64,000 bases of DNA, taken from contig NW_001865044.1 of the NCBI RefSeq assembly GCF_000002865.3, positions 673,437 through 737,436 of the forward strand, given 5' to 3'. Origin of the DNA: Monosiga brevicollis MX1. Its lineage: Eukaryota; Opisthokonta; Choanoflagellata; Craspedida; Salpingoecidae. Shown here in pieces: positions 37,707-51,300 of this stretch; the first letter of the stretch is position 1, and the number at the start of each line of letters is the position of its first letter. The notes under the pieces were generated by a model. That model worked only from the letters and a program-made list of their open reading frames with translations, had not been told where the DNA came from and ran no database searches. A program made the translations under genes and the position numbers.

Positions 37707-38320
37707 TCTTGGCGTACGCGTGCGCGTGTGCATGCATGTGTGTATATGTGTGCGTGTGTGCAGTTGTTGTGACGATGCTGGAACTCGAGGTCTCGCGGGC
37801 CCAAGTTTCTGCTCTTTTTCCCTGAGTTTGACGCGAGCGTGCGCCAGGTGCCATGTGCACACGTCGTGCGCTGCCGTTCATGTTATAGACAATTCAACTA
37901 CCTTCACCTCTTTGATCTTGCCTCGATACGTTGTTCAACGCTGTGGACAACCTGCCTGTTGTCATGTGTCTAGGGGAAGCCGATGCTCTGTCTCGCACCG
38001 ATTGGGAACAAGAGAGTGAAACCAATTTGGTTTTCCTTGCTCGATTGTCCACCTTCATCATCAGGGTGATGGGCCAGCCTGCTCCACCCACTCGACCCCA
38101 AGGGCATGTCCCCGGCCGCTCGCACACATTCGTGACCAGATGCAACAAGCCAGTACAAGGCCCGCGCGACAAGAAAGGGAAAAGAGACACAAGAGAAGAG
38201 AGGAGAAGGGCAAGAAGTGGGGAGAGGAAAAAAAATGAGGAAAAAACAAAAACAAAACTCGGAACCAAACCAATCAAAGGGGTACAGACGAGGGACACTC
38301 CCACCGCAACAAAGGGTCAT
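37707..38320. other. Intergenic: convergent 3' ends
   Basis: TG-rich stretch at 37715-37765 and an A/G-rich tract at 38165-38265. No exon recognised. Confidence 0.6.
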
Positions 38321-39620
<1,300 letters not shown>

Positions 39621-41225
39621 ATCGACGATTAGTAGGGGCAAAGCGTGGAATGTGTATCAATCACAAAGAGTCCGACGACTTGGCTGTGAGCGGGGGCGAG
39701 GTTGAACAACAGCGAGTGTGAGGGCTGAAGCAGAACGGGCCACAAGAATAGTGCTTGCAGCAGAGGCAAGAGGGAGCGAGAGAGAGACGAGCAGGACGCT
39801 TCCCCCTTGGACAACTGCCTGAGCCGAGCCAGTTACAAAGGAGAACGCCCCCCGCCCTCCCGGATGGGAAGAGATGGAGAGAAAGCCATAGAGCACGCGA
39901 GGGCGAGACGACCGGCCGCATTCGCTGGGGCGTGCGACGAGAACCATACCGAAAAGGCAGAAGCAGCTCCGAGACGTCAACAGCAAGGAGAGGGGAGCAG
40001 CCGTAACGTTGCACCACCACCGCAGCAGCTCAAGCGAACAAGGCCGACGTTCTCGACCAAGCAAGAGGAAAGAAGCAGAGCCGTCCGTCCGTCCGGTCCG
40101 GTCCGTATGCTGTGCAGTCGTGCGCTCAGTGCTGTGCTGTGCTGTCGTTGGGAGTATGCCCTTTATGTGTGTGTGGGCGTTGTCGTCTTGATCCAGTTGG
40201 GACACACACTGATAGAACAAAAGAATCAGTCTGTTGCCTTTGTTGTTGCAAACTTGCTACTACATGTACATGTACACCTTCAGCTGCTGTTGCTGTTAGC
40301 TGTTCTAGAACAAACTGGTTGAAACAAAAGAAGAAGAGCAGCGATGCAGTAACAGTTGGTAGTCAGGCGTACGGGGATCGGGTCGAGGCAAGCTATGCAT
40401 TAGGGACGGGTTTTGTGAATGCTTTTCAAGTTGGTTTTTGTACAGGAAATAATACCCACTTTGGATCGGGCCAACTACCAAATGTTCTGCTGTTGCGGCG
40501 AGTTGTCAGCCTTCTTTTGTTAAGGCGCCTTCGGTCTCTCGCTCTATTTTTCCCATCGTTTGGCTTTCAAGCAGGCGAGAGGTAAAGCAGACGGAACCTG
40601 CCACGACGACTGCTGCTGCCGCTGCTGCTGCCGCCGCTGCTGCTGCTGTCTGAGACCTTTCTGGATGTGCCGCCCGCACACTACCATTGCGAATGGACAT
40701 TGGATGGAGGGCATGGGGTGTTGGAAAGGGTCTGGTGGGCTTGGGGCGATCGCAGCAAGTGGCCGAGCTGGAATCAGCCCGTGTGGTCGCAAAACCGGTT
40801 CAGCTCTGCTCCAGGTGACGACAATTTCAACAGCAGCGAGGCCCTCGTCCAATTGTCGGAGTGTCCGTGGCCCGACCCTTTTATTACCCTGAACCCCTTT
40901 GCCCTTGAACGATTTCCATTTTGCCATTTTCTTAGCTCCTCGAGACTTGCACGGCTCCACAAGCCCGCTCGAAGGTGCCAGTGAGACAGCCAGAGAGAGA
41001 GTATTTGTACCTGTACCAGTGGCAGAACATTGACGTTGGTATTAGCATCGGCGGCGGCAGCAACGGCGGCAGCAGCGGCAGCGACTTTTTTTTTTGTTGA
41101 TCCCCGGCATCTCATCAGGAAGAACTGGGCCAAGTTCTCGTTGTTCTGATCAATGATCGTTTTCTGTGCCGCTTGCAAAATGTAGAACTTTTTGTTGTTG
41201 AGCAGAGGTTCAACAAACCAGCGCC
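39621..41225. other. Long intergenic region between GRB2 and KDEL receptor
   Basis: 1.6 kb without a supported gene. Contains GTCCG repeats near 40080-40105, a GTGCT repeat near 40125-40140, a (CTG)n-like tract at about 40601-40650 and CGGCAG repeats at about 41050-41080. An open minus-strand frame at 41075-41210 has a protein-like composition but no identifiable start or family. Confidence 0.5.
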
Positions 41226-42200
41226 ATGATGAACCTCTTTCGCCTGATGGGCGACGTGTCCCACGTCCTCGCAGTTTTCATTCTGCTGGCCAAGATCTGG
41301 CGTACACGCTCAGCTGCTGGTATGCTCCTGCATCTGTGCCAGTCTTGTCCTGCGACGTGAAGTGCTATCCTGCATTCACCGCGTGCGCGTTAGCCCCAAC
41401 TCATTTGCCGCCTCTCCCTCTCCCTCTCTATGTGTCTCTCTGTGCCTCTCTGTGCCTCTCCACTGTTGATTATTTTCGTGCTTGGTCTTGGTTCATTGAA
41501 CAATGACGAATGCAGGTATTTCGGGTCGCAGCCAGATTCTTTTCACCATTGTATACTTGGCTCGCTACATGGACCTCTTCTTCAGCTTCATCTCGCTGTA
41601 CAACACGGTGATGAAGCTCCTTTTCATTTCCGCCTCGTGCGCCACCGTCTACCTCATCTACTTCAAGTTCCGGGCCACCTATGACGGCAACCACGATACC
41701 TTCCGGATAGAGTTTGTCCTCGTGCCCTCGCTTCTGCTGGCCTTTATCTTCCACTACTCGATGAGCTTTTTCGAGCTGGCTTGGTCCTTCTCCATCTTCT
41801 TGGAAGCCGTGGCCATTCTTCCCCAGCTCTTCATGGTGACCAAGACGGGTGAGGCAGAAAACATCACCAGCCACTACCTCTTTGCCCTGGGCTCCTACCG
41901 CGCCCTTTACATTCTCAACTGGATCTACCGATACTACACCGAGGGGCACTTTGACCCCATTGCCGTGTGTGCTGGCATCGTCCAAACCATCCTCTACTGC
42001 GACTTTTTCTACCTTTATGTGACCAAAGGTCAGTGATTCGCACACCCGCCGCTCAAATAAAGCACTGCAGGCAGACAGTGCAGGGCGCAGACGTTCTTTT
42101 CTTTTCTTCGGATCACCATGTCCTTCCCCCCCGTGTTTAACCATTCCTCTTGCCGTGTGCCATAGTGTTGCAAGGCCGCAAGCTGCAGGTCCTGCCCTAA
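41226..42200 (+). CDS. KDELR: ER-lumen protein-retaining receptor (KDEL receptor)
   Basis: Seven-helix Golgi receptor that returns KDEL/HDEL-bearing ER proteins by COPI vesicles. Three exons in phase (41226-41319, 41516-42028, 42166-42200) give about 213 residues. Nearly the whole chain matches the family: [116 protein letters not shown] and [11 protein letters not shown]. The C-terminal tail [11 protein letters not shown] keeps lysine/arginine residues for COPI recycling. Confidence 0.97.
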
Positions 42201-43210
42201 GCGGCCCGCACCTCGTTGAAAGAACTTGCCCGCATTTATGGCAAGGGAAACTAAAAAAGAACAGCAACGCCAAAACACAGCCTCCAAAACCAGCAGGGTG
42301 TTCTCTTGGCGCTCCTGCAACCCTTATGAATTGACTCACAACCAAATGCTGTTTTTACCTCGGCACCTGCTGTCCTCCAGTGAGGGGCGCGATCAACTCC
42401 CGAGCTGCAGCACCCATCAACCAGCTATCTCAAGCCAGGGTGTTACCAAATGTCATACAAGAAAAAGTTGCATCAGCGCAAGAAAGGGGGATGTGTGTGT
42501 GATGGGAAATGGGGGAAATGGGGGAAATGGGATGCTTCACACTTTACCCTTAACCCTTACCCTTACCAGCGCGTGTGCTTCCTTTCTCCATTGAGAGCGT
42601 GAGTGCCAGCCCCAACGGCAGCCCGCCTGACGGTCAGTCCATGCTTAGAACGCGGGGTTTGTAGATGGGCGGGTGTAAGATTGGTTAAGGGATTGCCATA
42701 TCGCATCCCGTTGAGGCTCGGGGCTGCTGGTGGTCTTGGTGTCGGGTTGGTATCGGGTGTGTGTCGGGAGATTGCTGGTGCGTGCGGTACAGACAGCTGA
42801 CCTCGTGTTGATGGCATCCATGGTGGTGGTGGTGGTGATGGTGTTTCCTTTCCAGTCAGGATTCAGCGATCGAGGCATCGGACGGACCGGGCAACCGGCA
42901 AGCCTGCTCCAGACTTTCTTCTTCTTCTTCTTCTTCTTTTCTTCTTTTTTTTTTTTGGACGTGCACGCGCGCGGCCCGCATCCCTTTTGACGTGCGAGCT
43001 TGACGAAACTGTGCCCGAAATTCGAAGCACCGCCGCCTGGTGAGCTTTGCTGTTGCCTCCTGGCGCCTCATTTGTTGCGCGGATCACGACTGGGCTCAAT
43101 GTCCCGATCGCCTGCCATGCTAACCTTGCACATTGACTCACCTGACAATTCAATGTGCGCGACGCGCACCCTTGGCCATGCCTTATCGCGTCCTTAGCTT
43201 CACGTCCAAG
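42201..43210. other. Intergenic: KDEL receptor 3' / COX10 5'
   Basis: 1 kb with no supported exon. Holds a short GGGGAAAT repeat at 42508-42530, a CCCTTA-like repeat at 42547-42567, a GGT-rich stretch at 42818-42842 and a TTC/T tract at 42919-42957. Confidence 0.55.
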
Positions 43211-44973
43211 ATGAACTTCTTGACGCTTGTACCGCGAGCTCGCGGTCTTGTGTTGTCTCAGCAAGCGTGCTCTTTGCGGGCTCTTCACACGTCTTGGCGA
43301 GCCCACCGTTCCCGCGAGGTATGGACTTTGCACTCCAGAATTAGCGCCCCTCGCCGGCCTATTCCATTGGATACACCCGTGACATTAAAGCGGCTTTGCC
43401 ATAGGATGGCGCACTTCAGTCGTCTGCTGTACGTGCGGCAAGCCTCCCTTCCTCAGCCACCGTGTCCCCATCTGACAATACTGTCCTGAGCGACGGCATT
43501 GATGCCGAGACACAATCCTGGGCCCCTACTAAGCAACTGGCTCTCAAAGAGCTGCCCGGTGCCTATGCGCGCCTCACCAAGTTAAAACTCAGTGGTGCGA
43601 CCCTTGCTCCTTCCATGTTCAACATCGCTTCGGTGTCACTCCTTTGACCATTACGGCCTTACTGATGAACCCCCTCTGGTGTCACCGCCCTTGCCTTCGA
43701 CCGTGCTTGCCAGCCCTTGTCTTGCTGACTGAAATGGGCGGTTTTGCCTTGGCTCCTGGAGCTTTTGATTGGTCCGCTTTCGGGGTCACGGCCGCTGGCA
43801 CGGCCCTCTGTGTGGCAGCTGCAAATACGTACAATCAGGTTGGTCCTGCCTCCCGCTTTTTTTTATTTAAAAAATTGTTCCGGGGGTTGAGGTCGGGGCT
43901 GCCAGTTTCTCAAGAAGCTGCCGCTCTTCTGAACTTGTTTGGCCATCTCACGGGCAATTGTGTGCCTCCCGTCACAGTGGATCGAGATTCCCTATGATGC
44001 ACAAATGCAGCGCACGAAGAATCGGCCGCTGGTAAGCGGTGAAATCAGCCCTTTCCGTGCCTGGATGTTTGGCACGGCCTGCGGAATTTCTGGCGTTGCG
44101 CTGTTGGCCGCTGCCGTCAACCCGACCGTCGCGCTGCTCGGGGCCGGCAACATTATTCTCTATGCCGGTGTATACACCCCGCTCAAGCGCCATACGTTGT
44201 ACAACACGGTTCGTTGAAAAGCGTGTGCGCTATTTCTTCTTGTCATTTGATGGTGGGATGGGTTATCATGCGGGGTCGCCTCGACAAAGCAAGACTGGTT
44301 GATCGGGCGTTGCCAGGGGGTGATTTGCTCGTTGTTGATCGTCGAGACTCACCCTGGCTCTTTTTATGTATACCCTAGTGGGTTGGATCGCTTGTTGGGG
44401 CCATTCCTCCGCTCATGGGCTGGGCAGCAGTTACCGGCTCGATTGATCCCCAGGCGCTCGTGCTGGCTGGCGTGCTGTTTGCGTGGCAATTCCCGCATTT
44501 CAATGCGCTGAGCTGGAATCTTCGACCCGATTACTCGCGTGCGGGCTATCGCATGATGTCTGTGACTGACCCGATGCTCTGCCGCCGCGTGGCTCTGCGC
44601 TACACCGCGGCCCTCTTTCCCATCTGCATTGGCTCGACGCTCATGGGTACGGCATTGCTTCTTGCATTTTGGCAAAATATTGTCTTCACATCCTATCTAC
44701 GCCGCCACAAGCCGGGTGCTGGCGAAACCCTCACAGATGGACTACTTCTTGTCTCGTTGTATGCATACAGGCTTGACGGACACAGCTTTTCTCGTTGATT
44801 CCAGTCTGATCAACGCGTATTTTACCTACAAGGCCATCCAGTTCTACCGCGAGGGTACTGATACGTCTGCCCGCAAGCTCTTCTTTGCCTCCCTCTGGCA
44901 TCTACCTGCCACCATGCTCTTGCTGCTTCTGCACAAGGCCACGGATGGTCCACTGGCCCTACTGTTCAGCTAA
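43211..44973 (+). CDS. COX10: Protoheme IX farnesyltransferase COX10
   Basis: Mitochondrial inner-membrane enzyme that farnesylates heme B to heme O for cytochrome c oxidase. Six exons join in phase: 43211-43318, 43420 to about 43600, 43714-43838, 43978-44208, 44379-44646 and 44771-44973. The Arg/Ser-rich N-terminus ([20 protein letters not shown]) fits a mitochondrial targeting peptide. The UbiA-family diphosphate-binding motif is intact across an exon junction: [20 protein letters not shown] then RP. Further matches are [53 protein letters not shown] and [17 protein letters not shown]. The stop is at 44971-44973. Confidence 0.95.
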
Positions 44974-45494
44974 TTTGTTCTGCCAAAATTCGGTTTATGT
45001 TTGTCACTCTCGACGTGTTCTACATGTGACAGCTTTGTTTTTGTGTTTGTGTTTTTCGTTTTTGTTTTGTTTGTGTTGACTCATGCAACAAGCAACTTTT
45101 TTTTTTTAGTCTTAATTTCTGCACCATCTGTGCTATTGTTTCAGGCGCAATCACGACCAGGTTTGCTTGCGCGTTTCCCATTACCTTTCCCTCGGCGTTG
45201 TTGTTCAGGTTAAGTCGGTGACACCAGGAACTGCACCCTCCTTTTGACTGTTCTTACTTACTTCTTGTATGTGGGGTTCCCCCTTGTGTTCTAATTTGGC
45301 TCACGCTTTCAGTTTTGATGTGCGCCGCAACCGACCTCGAATGTGCTCGCTTTCTCCTTTTTGTCACCGCAATTGAGGCACTGTTCCTCAGCACCACATG
45401 AATTTGCTGCAGTCGCAGCTCTGATGCGCGCACAAGGTTTGTGGATACAATTAGCTTGAAACGGATGTGTACGTAAATACAACTCAGATCAACT
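44974..45494. other. Intergenic: convergent 3' ends
   Basis: TTTGTGTTTGTG-like repeats at 45030-45080. No exon recognised. Confidence 0.6.
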
Positions 45495-47547
45495 TCAGAC
45501 CCAATCACTGGGCCCCAAATCAAGGGACTCAGACTTTGATATGATGCTCTCTGTAGAGCGAGCTGGTTGCAGGGCCGAGGCAGTGCCTGGCAGTGCGTCG
45601 TCCACATCCACAACACGCAGGCCTTGGTTTTCATCACTGGCCGCAGCCACATGCTTAGGGCTGTCTGATGTGGGCTGAACGGCCACGCGTACTGGGGCGC
45701 CCGGCGCGCCGGCGTCTGCTTCAGCGCTGGTTACAGGCTCAGCCTGAGTGGGTGCAGAAGCAGCTTGTACAATCGTGGGGGCCGGTTTTGGTGGCTTAAA
45801 CCGTGGCTCAGGCAGGTCGGGCATTGGTTTGTATCCATTAGCCTCGAGCGCCGCCGCCACATCCTCATAACGAAGTTTGCTCTTGTCCATGGCAGGGATG
45901 AGCACGCTCTCGCTCGTCACTTCAATGGGTAGATTGCGCAAGAGCGTCATATGCTGCTGCATGTCGTTGGACGCTAGGAGCTGGGGTCGTAGTAATCGCA
46001 CAATCTCAAAAGCTGCTACAAAGCTCACCTGAGAAACGGGCAGCGATCACAACGTGAGTGAAGCAAGTGCAGAGGCCGTTTCGTGACGCTGAGGTCAAGG
46101 ATCCACTGCGGTAGATAGAAGCGAGGCCAGCAAGTCGCTCATCCAAGCAAGGCAAACCATCCACGTACATAATATCCGTCCACGAGGTACCGATCCCAGA
46201 TTCGCAGCACTGTGGTCCAGGGCAGTGTCTGTGGACAAGGGTTGAAAGCCAAAGGAGTCCCGGCACCTTAAGTGCTGGCAAATGATAATGCGAGGAGGCG
46301 GGCGCGGGGTTTCGTATTTTTACCTTGGCAAAATTGCACATGAACCAGTCGACGCCGTAGATGACGGCCATGAGGCCTTCCCCCATCAAGTGGTCACCAA
46401 CGTCGGGCAGCTATCACCACAACACCAACTATCAGATGGGGGGCCTGTCACGGAAGGGCAGCAAGTTACGATGCAATGGTGATGTCCCATACCTTCTTTT
46501 GAAGCAACCAGTCCAAAGCCCCGGTGAAGAGTTGTACGCGTGGCAAACCCTCGGCAAACATGTCCAGCAAGTACTTTTCCTATGGCCAACACGAGGTGAG
46601 TCCAACGAGTCGCAAGGGATTGAACCAGAGGATGACGAATCCAAAAGAGGAAGAAGAGGAAGAAGAGAGAGAAGAGAAGAGAGAGAAGAGAGAGAAGAGA
46701 GAGAAGAGAGAGAAGAGAGAGCAGGACACTTGGGCGGCTGACCTTGCGAATGAGTGAGCAGAACATCCGGTAGGCATCGTTGCGTAACGCATACATCAGC
46801 AAGAGGCCCGCAATCATGCCCATGCCTTGGCAATAGCCCGGTACCGGGTGTTGGTGGGCAAATGCACGCAGCAGTCCTCGCATTTCTACTTGGCCTGAGA
46901 TGATCGTCTTCTAGGGAGGAGGTGGGGGGGGGGGAATTTATGTGCAGGAGCATGAGGGTGCATGACGCTTGCAGTGTAAACCCAAGAAGGGCAGCAAAGA
47001 GCAAGCGTACCGCGTTCGGGTTGGAGGAATGGGCTTGGCCTTGCAAAGCAGCTTGCTCAGGGAGCGCGGCCAGACGAAAGTATTCGTGGTTAGGAAAGGT
47101 GCGGTGTAAATCCTTGTCAATGACCTCAAATGAACTGTACAAGGGCGTATCTTCCGCCGGCATCAGGTCTTCAAAGCGCTCCCAGGCATCGTTGAGCTCT
47201 GCGTCGGTCGGGTATTGTTCAGCATCCATATCCACAAGCTGGGCTCGCCAAGCTTCACCACGGATCGAGTCGGGAATGCCCTTGAAAGAGCGGGATCTGA
47301 ACTTTTCGTGTTGCAAGCCCTCCACTTGAGCTCGGGATTGGCCGCCCCGAAAGTTGTTTAGGTCCAGCATCTTGCGCCACTTGATCTCGCGCTGTCGCAC
47401 TGTTTGTAGGTGTTTCTTGGTATGGCGCCGGTCCCGTTTACCCGAGCCCTTGCCTTGCCCAGCTGCAGCCGCCTCATCGGGCCGAATGGTAAAGCCAAAC
47501 GCATCGACCTCCTCAGCAATTGCGGCAGTTGTCTCGGCCTCGGGCAT
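45495..47547 (-). CDS. TBC-domain Rab GTPase-activating protein (TBC1D10/EPI64-like)
   Basis: RabGAP. Exon 1 (47011-47547) starts MPEAETTAAIAEEVDAFGFT and carries the lead-in QREIKWRKMLDLNNF and the arginine-finger motif VIDKDLHRTFPNH (IxxDxxR). Exon 2 (46743-46910) has the glutamine-finger motif VPGYCQGMG (YxQ). Later exons give EKYLLDMFAEGLPRVQLFTG, VDWFMCNFAKTLPWTTVLRI and WDRYLVDGYY, and the final exon starts VSFVAAFEIVRLLRPQL. Both catalytic fingers are present, so it should be an active GAP. The C-terminal tail of about 100 residues is Pro/Ala-rich and unstructured. TBC1D10 is the closest match by the FAKTLPW..VLR(I/V)WD block. Stop at 45495. Confidence 0.9.
46644..46722. repeat. GAGAGAAGA 9-bp tandem repeat in RabGAP intron
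   Basis: Purine-only tract with at least four adjacent copies of GAGAGAAGA from 46681, lying in the intron between exons 2 and 3 of the TBC gene. A similar GA-rich tract occurs at 55627-55668. Confidence 0.85.
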
Positions 47548-47787
47548 GTTGGCAGATCCACAGACTGACGCCGCAGATCCCGTCTTGCCGGAAAAATATC
47601 AAGCGCAACACCACCACCCTGTGATGGGGTGCCCCTTACCCGCCCAGCCCCTTGCGTTATCTTGACAAGTACAAGAAGCAGACAGCTTGTCACGTACGGA
47701 GGCAGGGCCGCTGGCACCCGCGTCCCACAGCCCCCTAGCCCACTGTCCCCAAGGACCGAGGAAAAAAACAAAAACGCCGCTCCGCCC

Positions 47788-47863
<76 letters not shown>

Positions 47864-48300
47864 TCGCTGTCTCTCTCTGTCTCTCTCTCCCTCTGTGTGG
47901 TCTCTGTCTCTGTCACTGTCTCTTCTCTCTCTCTCTTTTTTGTGTGACGTTGTTGTTTGCTGGTTTTCTCTTACTAATGCTGATGTCTTGGCATGGCAGA
48001 TGCTATCGCGATTTTCTTCAGTTGTTGCGTCTAAAGTTGTGGTTTCGCTTTTAAAGGTGTTGGCATTGGTGTGAAGAACATGTCGCTTAAATGGCAGTTA
48101 TAGCAGAGCACACACTTGCGACGGTTACTTTTTTTTTTTTTTTTTTTAGTTGCTTGACGTCGTTTCAGTTGTTGTAGGCAGCGCTCTGGCTGGTTGGAGG
48201 TCGTGGCAGCAGCTTGGTTGTCACTGATGCATCTTGGGCTCAGCACCTGGGTCATGCTGGGGTAATGAGAGGTACTGAATCACGCGACAGGACAGGTTGA
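47548..48300. promoter_or_regulatory. Divergent promoter region, RabGAP / RAD5-like, with (TG)n
   Basis: 753 bp between head-to-head starts; contains a long (TG)n, a TCTC-rich stretch to 47938 and a T tract at 48129-48147. No exon recognised. Confidence 0.5.
47790..47862. repeat. (TG)36 microsatellite
   Basis: About 72 bp of pure TG followed by CTCTGT-like repeats. Confidence 0.95.
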
Positions 48301-51300
48301 ATGGCACAACCACAACCGCCCGAGCAGTGGGCTTGCCCGGCCTGCACGCTTCTCAACAACGTGCTATTACCTCGTTGCACGTTGTGTGGGGCAGCACGGC
48401 CGGCTTCAATCAATGCCAAACGCCCCGCGTCCTCCCTCGATCGCCTTCAAGCACCGTCCCGTAAAATCAGCAGGAACAAACCAAAGCTGAGCACCGCTTC
48501 GAGCCAGCCTCAAAGCCCTGACACCAGTGCTGCCGCCAAAGGCGCGGGTTCCGGTGCAAACACGACCGCTGTCGCCACCGGCGCTGCTTCCGCTTCTAAA
48601 AACAGACCCAAGAGTGGGTCCAAAGCCAGCGTCAAGGCTGGCAAGACTGGGACCAAGGCAAATCCGACTCAACGTCGTGGGTCCGACCGCTTTGGCACCC
48701 AGCGCGATGGTACGCCCACCTATCGGGCGCTGCATCACCTTTATGAGCAAGGCCGAAGTGCCACGGAGCAGATTCGAGCTCCTTTCGAACACGGGCCTTG
48801 GCCCAAGGTCATTGGCGAGTGTATCGTACAGGGCATAGCCAACCGTAGTGGCCGTGGTTTGCTCAGTGCCGGAGACGCTCTGAGGTTCTCTTACAGTTTG
48901 CCCGACAAGCGACATTCACACCATGGCACGGTCACCTTCGGACGTGATCATGAGCTGGGTACTCTATCTACCCAGGCGTCTCTTTGGCTTGGGCCTCTTC
49001 TGGCGGCGGGAGCCGTCCGCCTAACGGGCACCGCCATCTACCTCAAGAACCCAGAAAAGCTTTCCTTCTCCGATACCATCGACATTTCCATCACCATCTA
49101 TGGATCACCCGTGGCCTTTCTCCAGCGCCCCGACGAGGCCTTTGCGGGCAACGTCGCAACAGAGGGCCTCGAGGTGACCATTATCACGCGCGCCTGGCAG
49201 GCCTGCTTCACCAACTGCGGTTTCATTGACGCCAATGCGCATGGCGGGCCTGCTCTGCGACGACCATCCACTGCAGATGCCGCCACTGATTCTACACAAG
49301 CAGACGAGACGGCGGACAGGGACGGTGCTCAGGACGAGGAGGGAGAGGAAAACAATGACCTCCAATTCATATGCGAGCAGTTGGGCCTCGATCAGACGCT
49401 GATGCCCACGCTTGAACCGCACGCTTGCGTTAAGAGCACTCTTCGACCCTACCAGAAACAGGCTCTCTGGTGGCTGGTGTCGCGCGAGCAGCTCTCGGCT
49501 AGTGCCCGCGATACTGGCCGCGAACGCCAACTTCACCCTCTGTGGCAGGAAATGCGCTTTGCCAGCGGAGATGCTTTTTTCTGGAAACAGGCTGGCGGGC
49601 GCGTTTCCGTATACTTTCCACATGCTTCACAACAGGCGCGTGGTGGCATTTTGGCAGATGCAATGGTGCGTTGTCGAGACATCCTGCGTTTTATGAACCG
49701 TTGGCCAGAGGGGCTGTGTCATTTACATGCCAGATAGCGAGCGCTTAGCGTTTGCTCGGATTTGATCCATTCAAGTTAAGCATCGGGCTACCGTCTCGCG
49801 ACTTCATCTGACCTCCTGTGTTGATCTGTTCCCAGGGGTTGGGCAAGACCGTTCAGTCCCTCGCGTTAGTGGCTACACAGCCGGCGCCACCATCCTTTAT
49901 TGCGAGTCACCATGACTCGGCAGCGAGCAATGCCTCGAGTGCCGAGCCGCTTCTTGGTGCACCGACGCAACGAGCTCGCGATAGCCTTTCACTTGATGAA
50001 TTTCTCGATGCGCGGCCTACGCGCAGGTCAAGCGATGGCTCAGAGGCAGCGTCAGCCGTCGGCAATGCTCTGGCCAGCTCCAACACATCAGGAATACCTG
50101 GTAGCAAGGCCACCCTCATCGTTTGTCCCGTGTCCCTGCTATCACAATGGGAAGAGGAGGTTCACCAACACCTAGAGGGCATGAAAGTCTTGCCGTATCA
50201 TGCTCAGCGTTCTACGGTTACCCCCGCGCTCATATGGACCGAGTACGACGTTGTTCTGACAACCTACGGTACGTAGATGTACTGCAGGCTTGACTGTTCA
50301 TGTGGGAATCGGGTGACGCATCGGCACGGGCCCCTCAGTCTGTGGGTGTGACCTTGGTCAGGCGTGGTGACTTCTGAGCACATGCAACACTTGCGGGGTC
50401 AGACCTCTTTGTTGTTTGGGACACACTTTTGGCGCATCATCCTGGATGAGGGTCACATGATCCGCAACCGCAACACTGCAGGTGAGATGAGGCATTTGTT
50501 TCGTCGGTCCAACCTGACTCGCCGACCCATCAGCACTTGCGCAACTCTGTTCGAATAATCTCAGTGCTGGTGTGGACCCGCATTGCAGGCGCTCGTGCTT
50601 GCCACGAACTCTCCGCCCGTAATCGTTGGGTCCTAACGGGTACTCCCATCCAGGTTTGTTTGCTTGCTTGTTTGTTTGTATGCGTGTTCGTTCGTTCATG
50701 ATTATGTAAAATTTCATCGTTTCAACCATGGCGGCGGCGGCGGCGGTTACTCCACGCCGATTTGACGAGCAACATTTTGATGTAAACTCCGCTGGTGGTT
50801 GACACTTTAGAACCGGCTGGAGGATGTGTACTCTCTGATTCGTTTTTTGCGAGTGGAGCCCTACGCGCACTTCTCGTATTGGCGACAGCACGTGCAAGAG
50901 CCCTTTGAGCGCGATGAGGACGCTGGGATCAGCGCCCTACAAAAGATTCTAGCCCCTCTCTTGCTTCGGCGCACCAAGCATACCAAGGACGAGACTGGAT
51001 CGCCCATCGTGCAGCTCCCCTCCTCGTCGGTCGAAGTTCTGATGCTCGAGTTCTCATCCGCTGGTAAGGGCATCATCACCCATTCCATCGACAAGCTGAT
51101 TTGCTAGTTGCAATCACACAGAACTTTTTTTTTTTTTTTTTTTTTTTTTTCAATGTCAACCGGACGTCTGTGCTCTTAGAACGCGAGTTTTATGATGCCA
51201 TCTTTCAGCGCTCCAAAAACAAGTTTGATGAATTTCAGGCCGCTGGCAAGGTCAGGGAGAGATTTCGAATCCGTGACCGTGATGGCGTTTGTGAAATGCA

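Noticed and set aside
40544-40960. Gln/Arg-rich minus-strand frame over a (CTG)n tract
   Set aside because: Poly-Gln arises from the trinucleotide repeat; no domain, start or splice support.
42542-42570. Telomere-like CCCTTA repeats
   Set aside because: Only about three imperfect units and the unit is TAAGGG, not TTAGGG; it sits in an ordinary intergenic region with genes on both sides.
46621-46741. Plus-strand Glu/Arg repeat frame (REEREE)
   Set aside because: Produced by the GAGAGAAGA repeat within an intron of the RabGAP gene.
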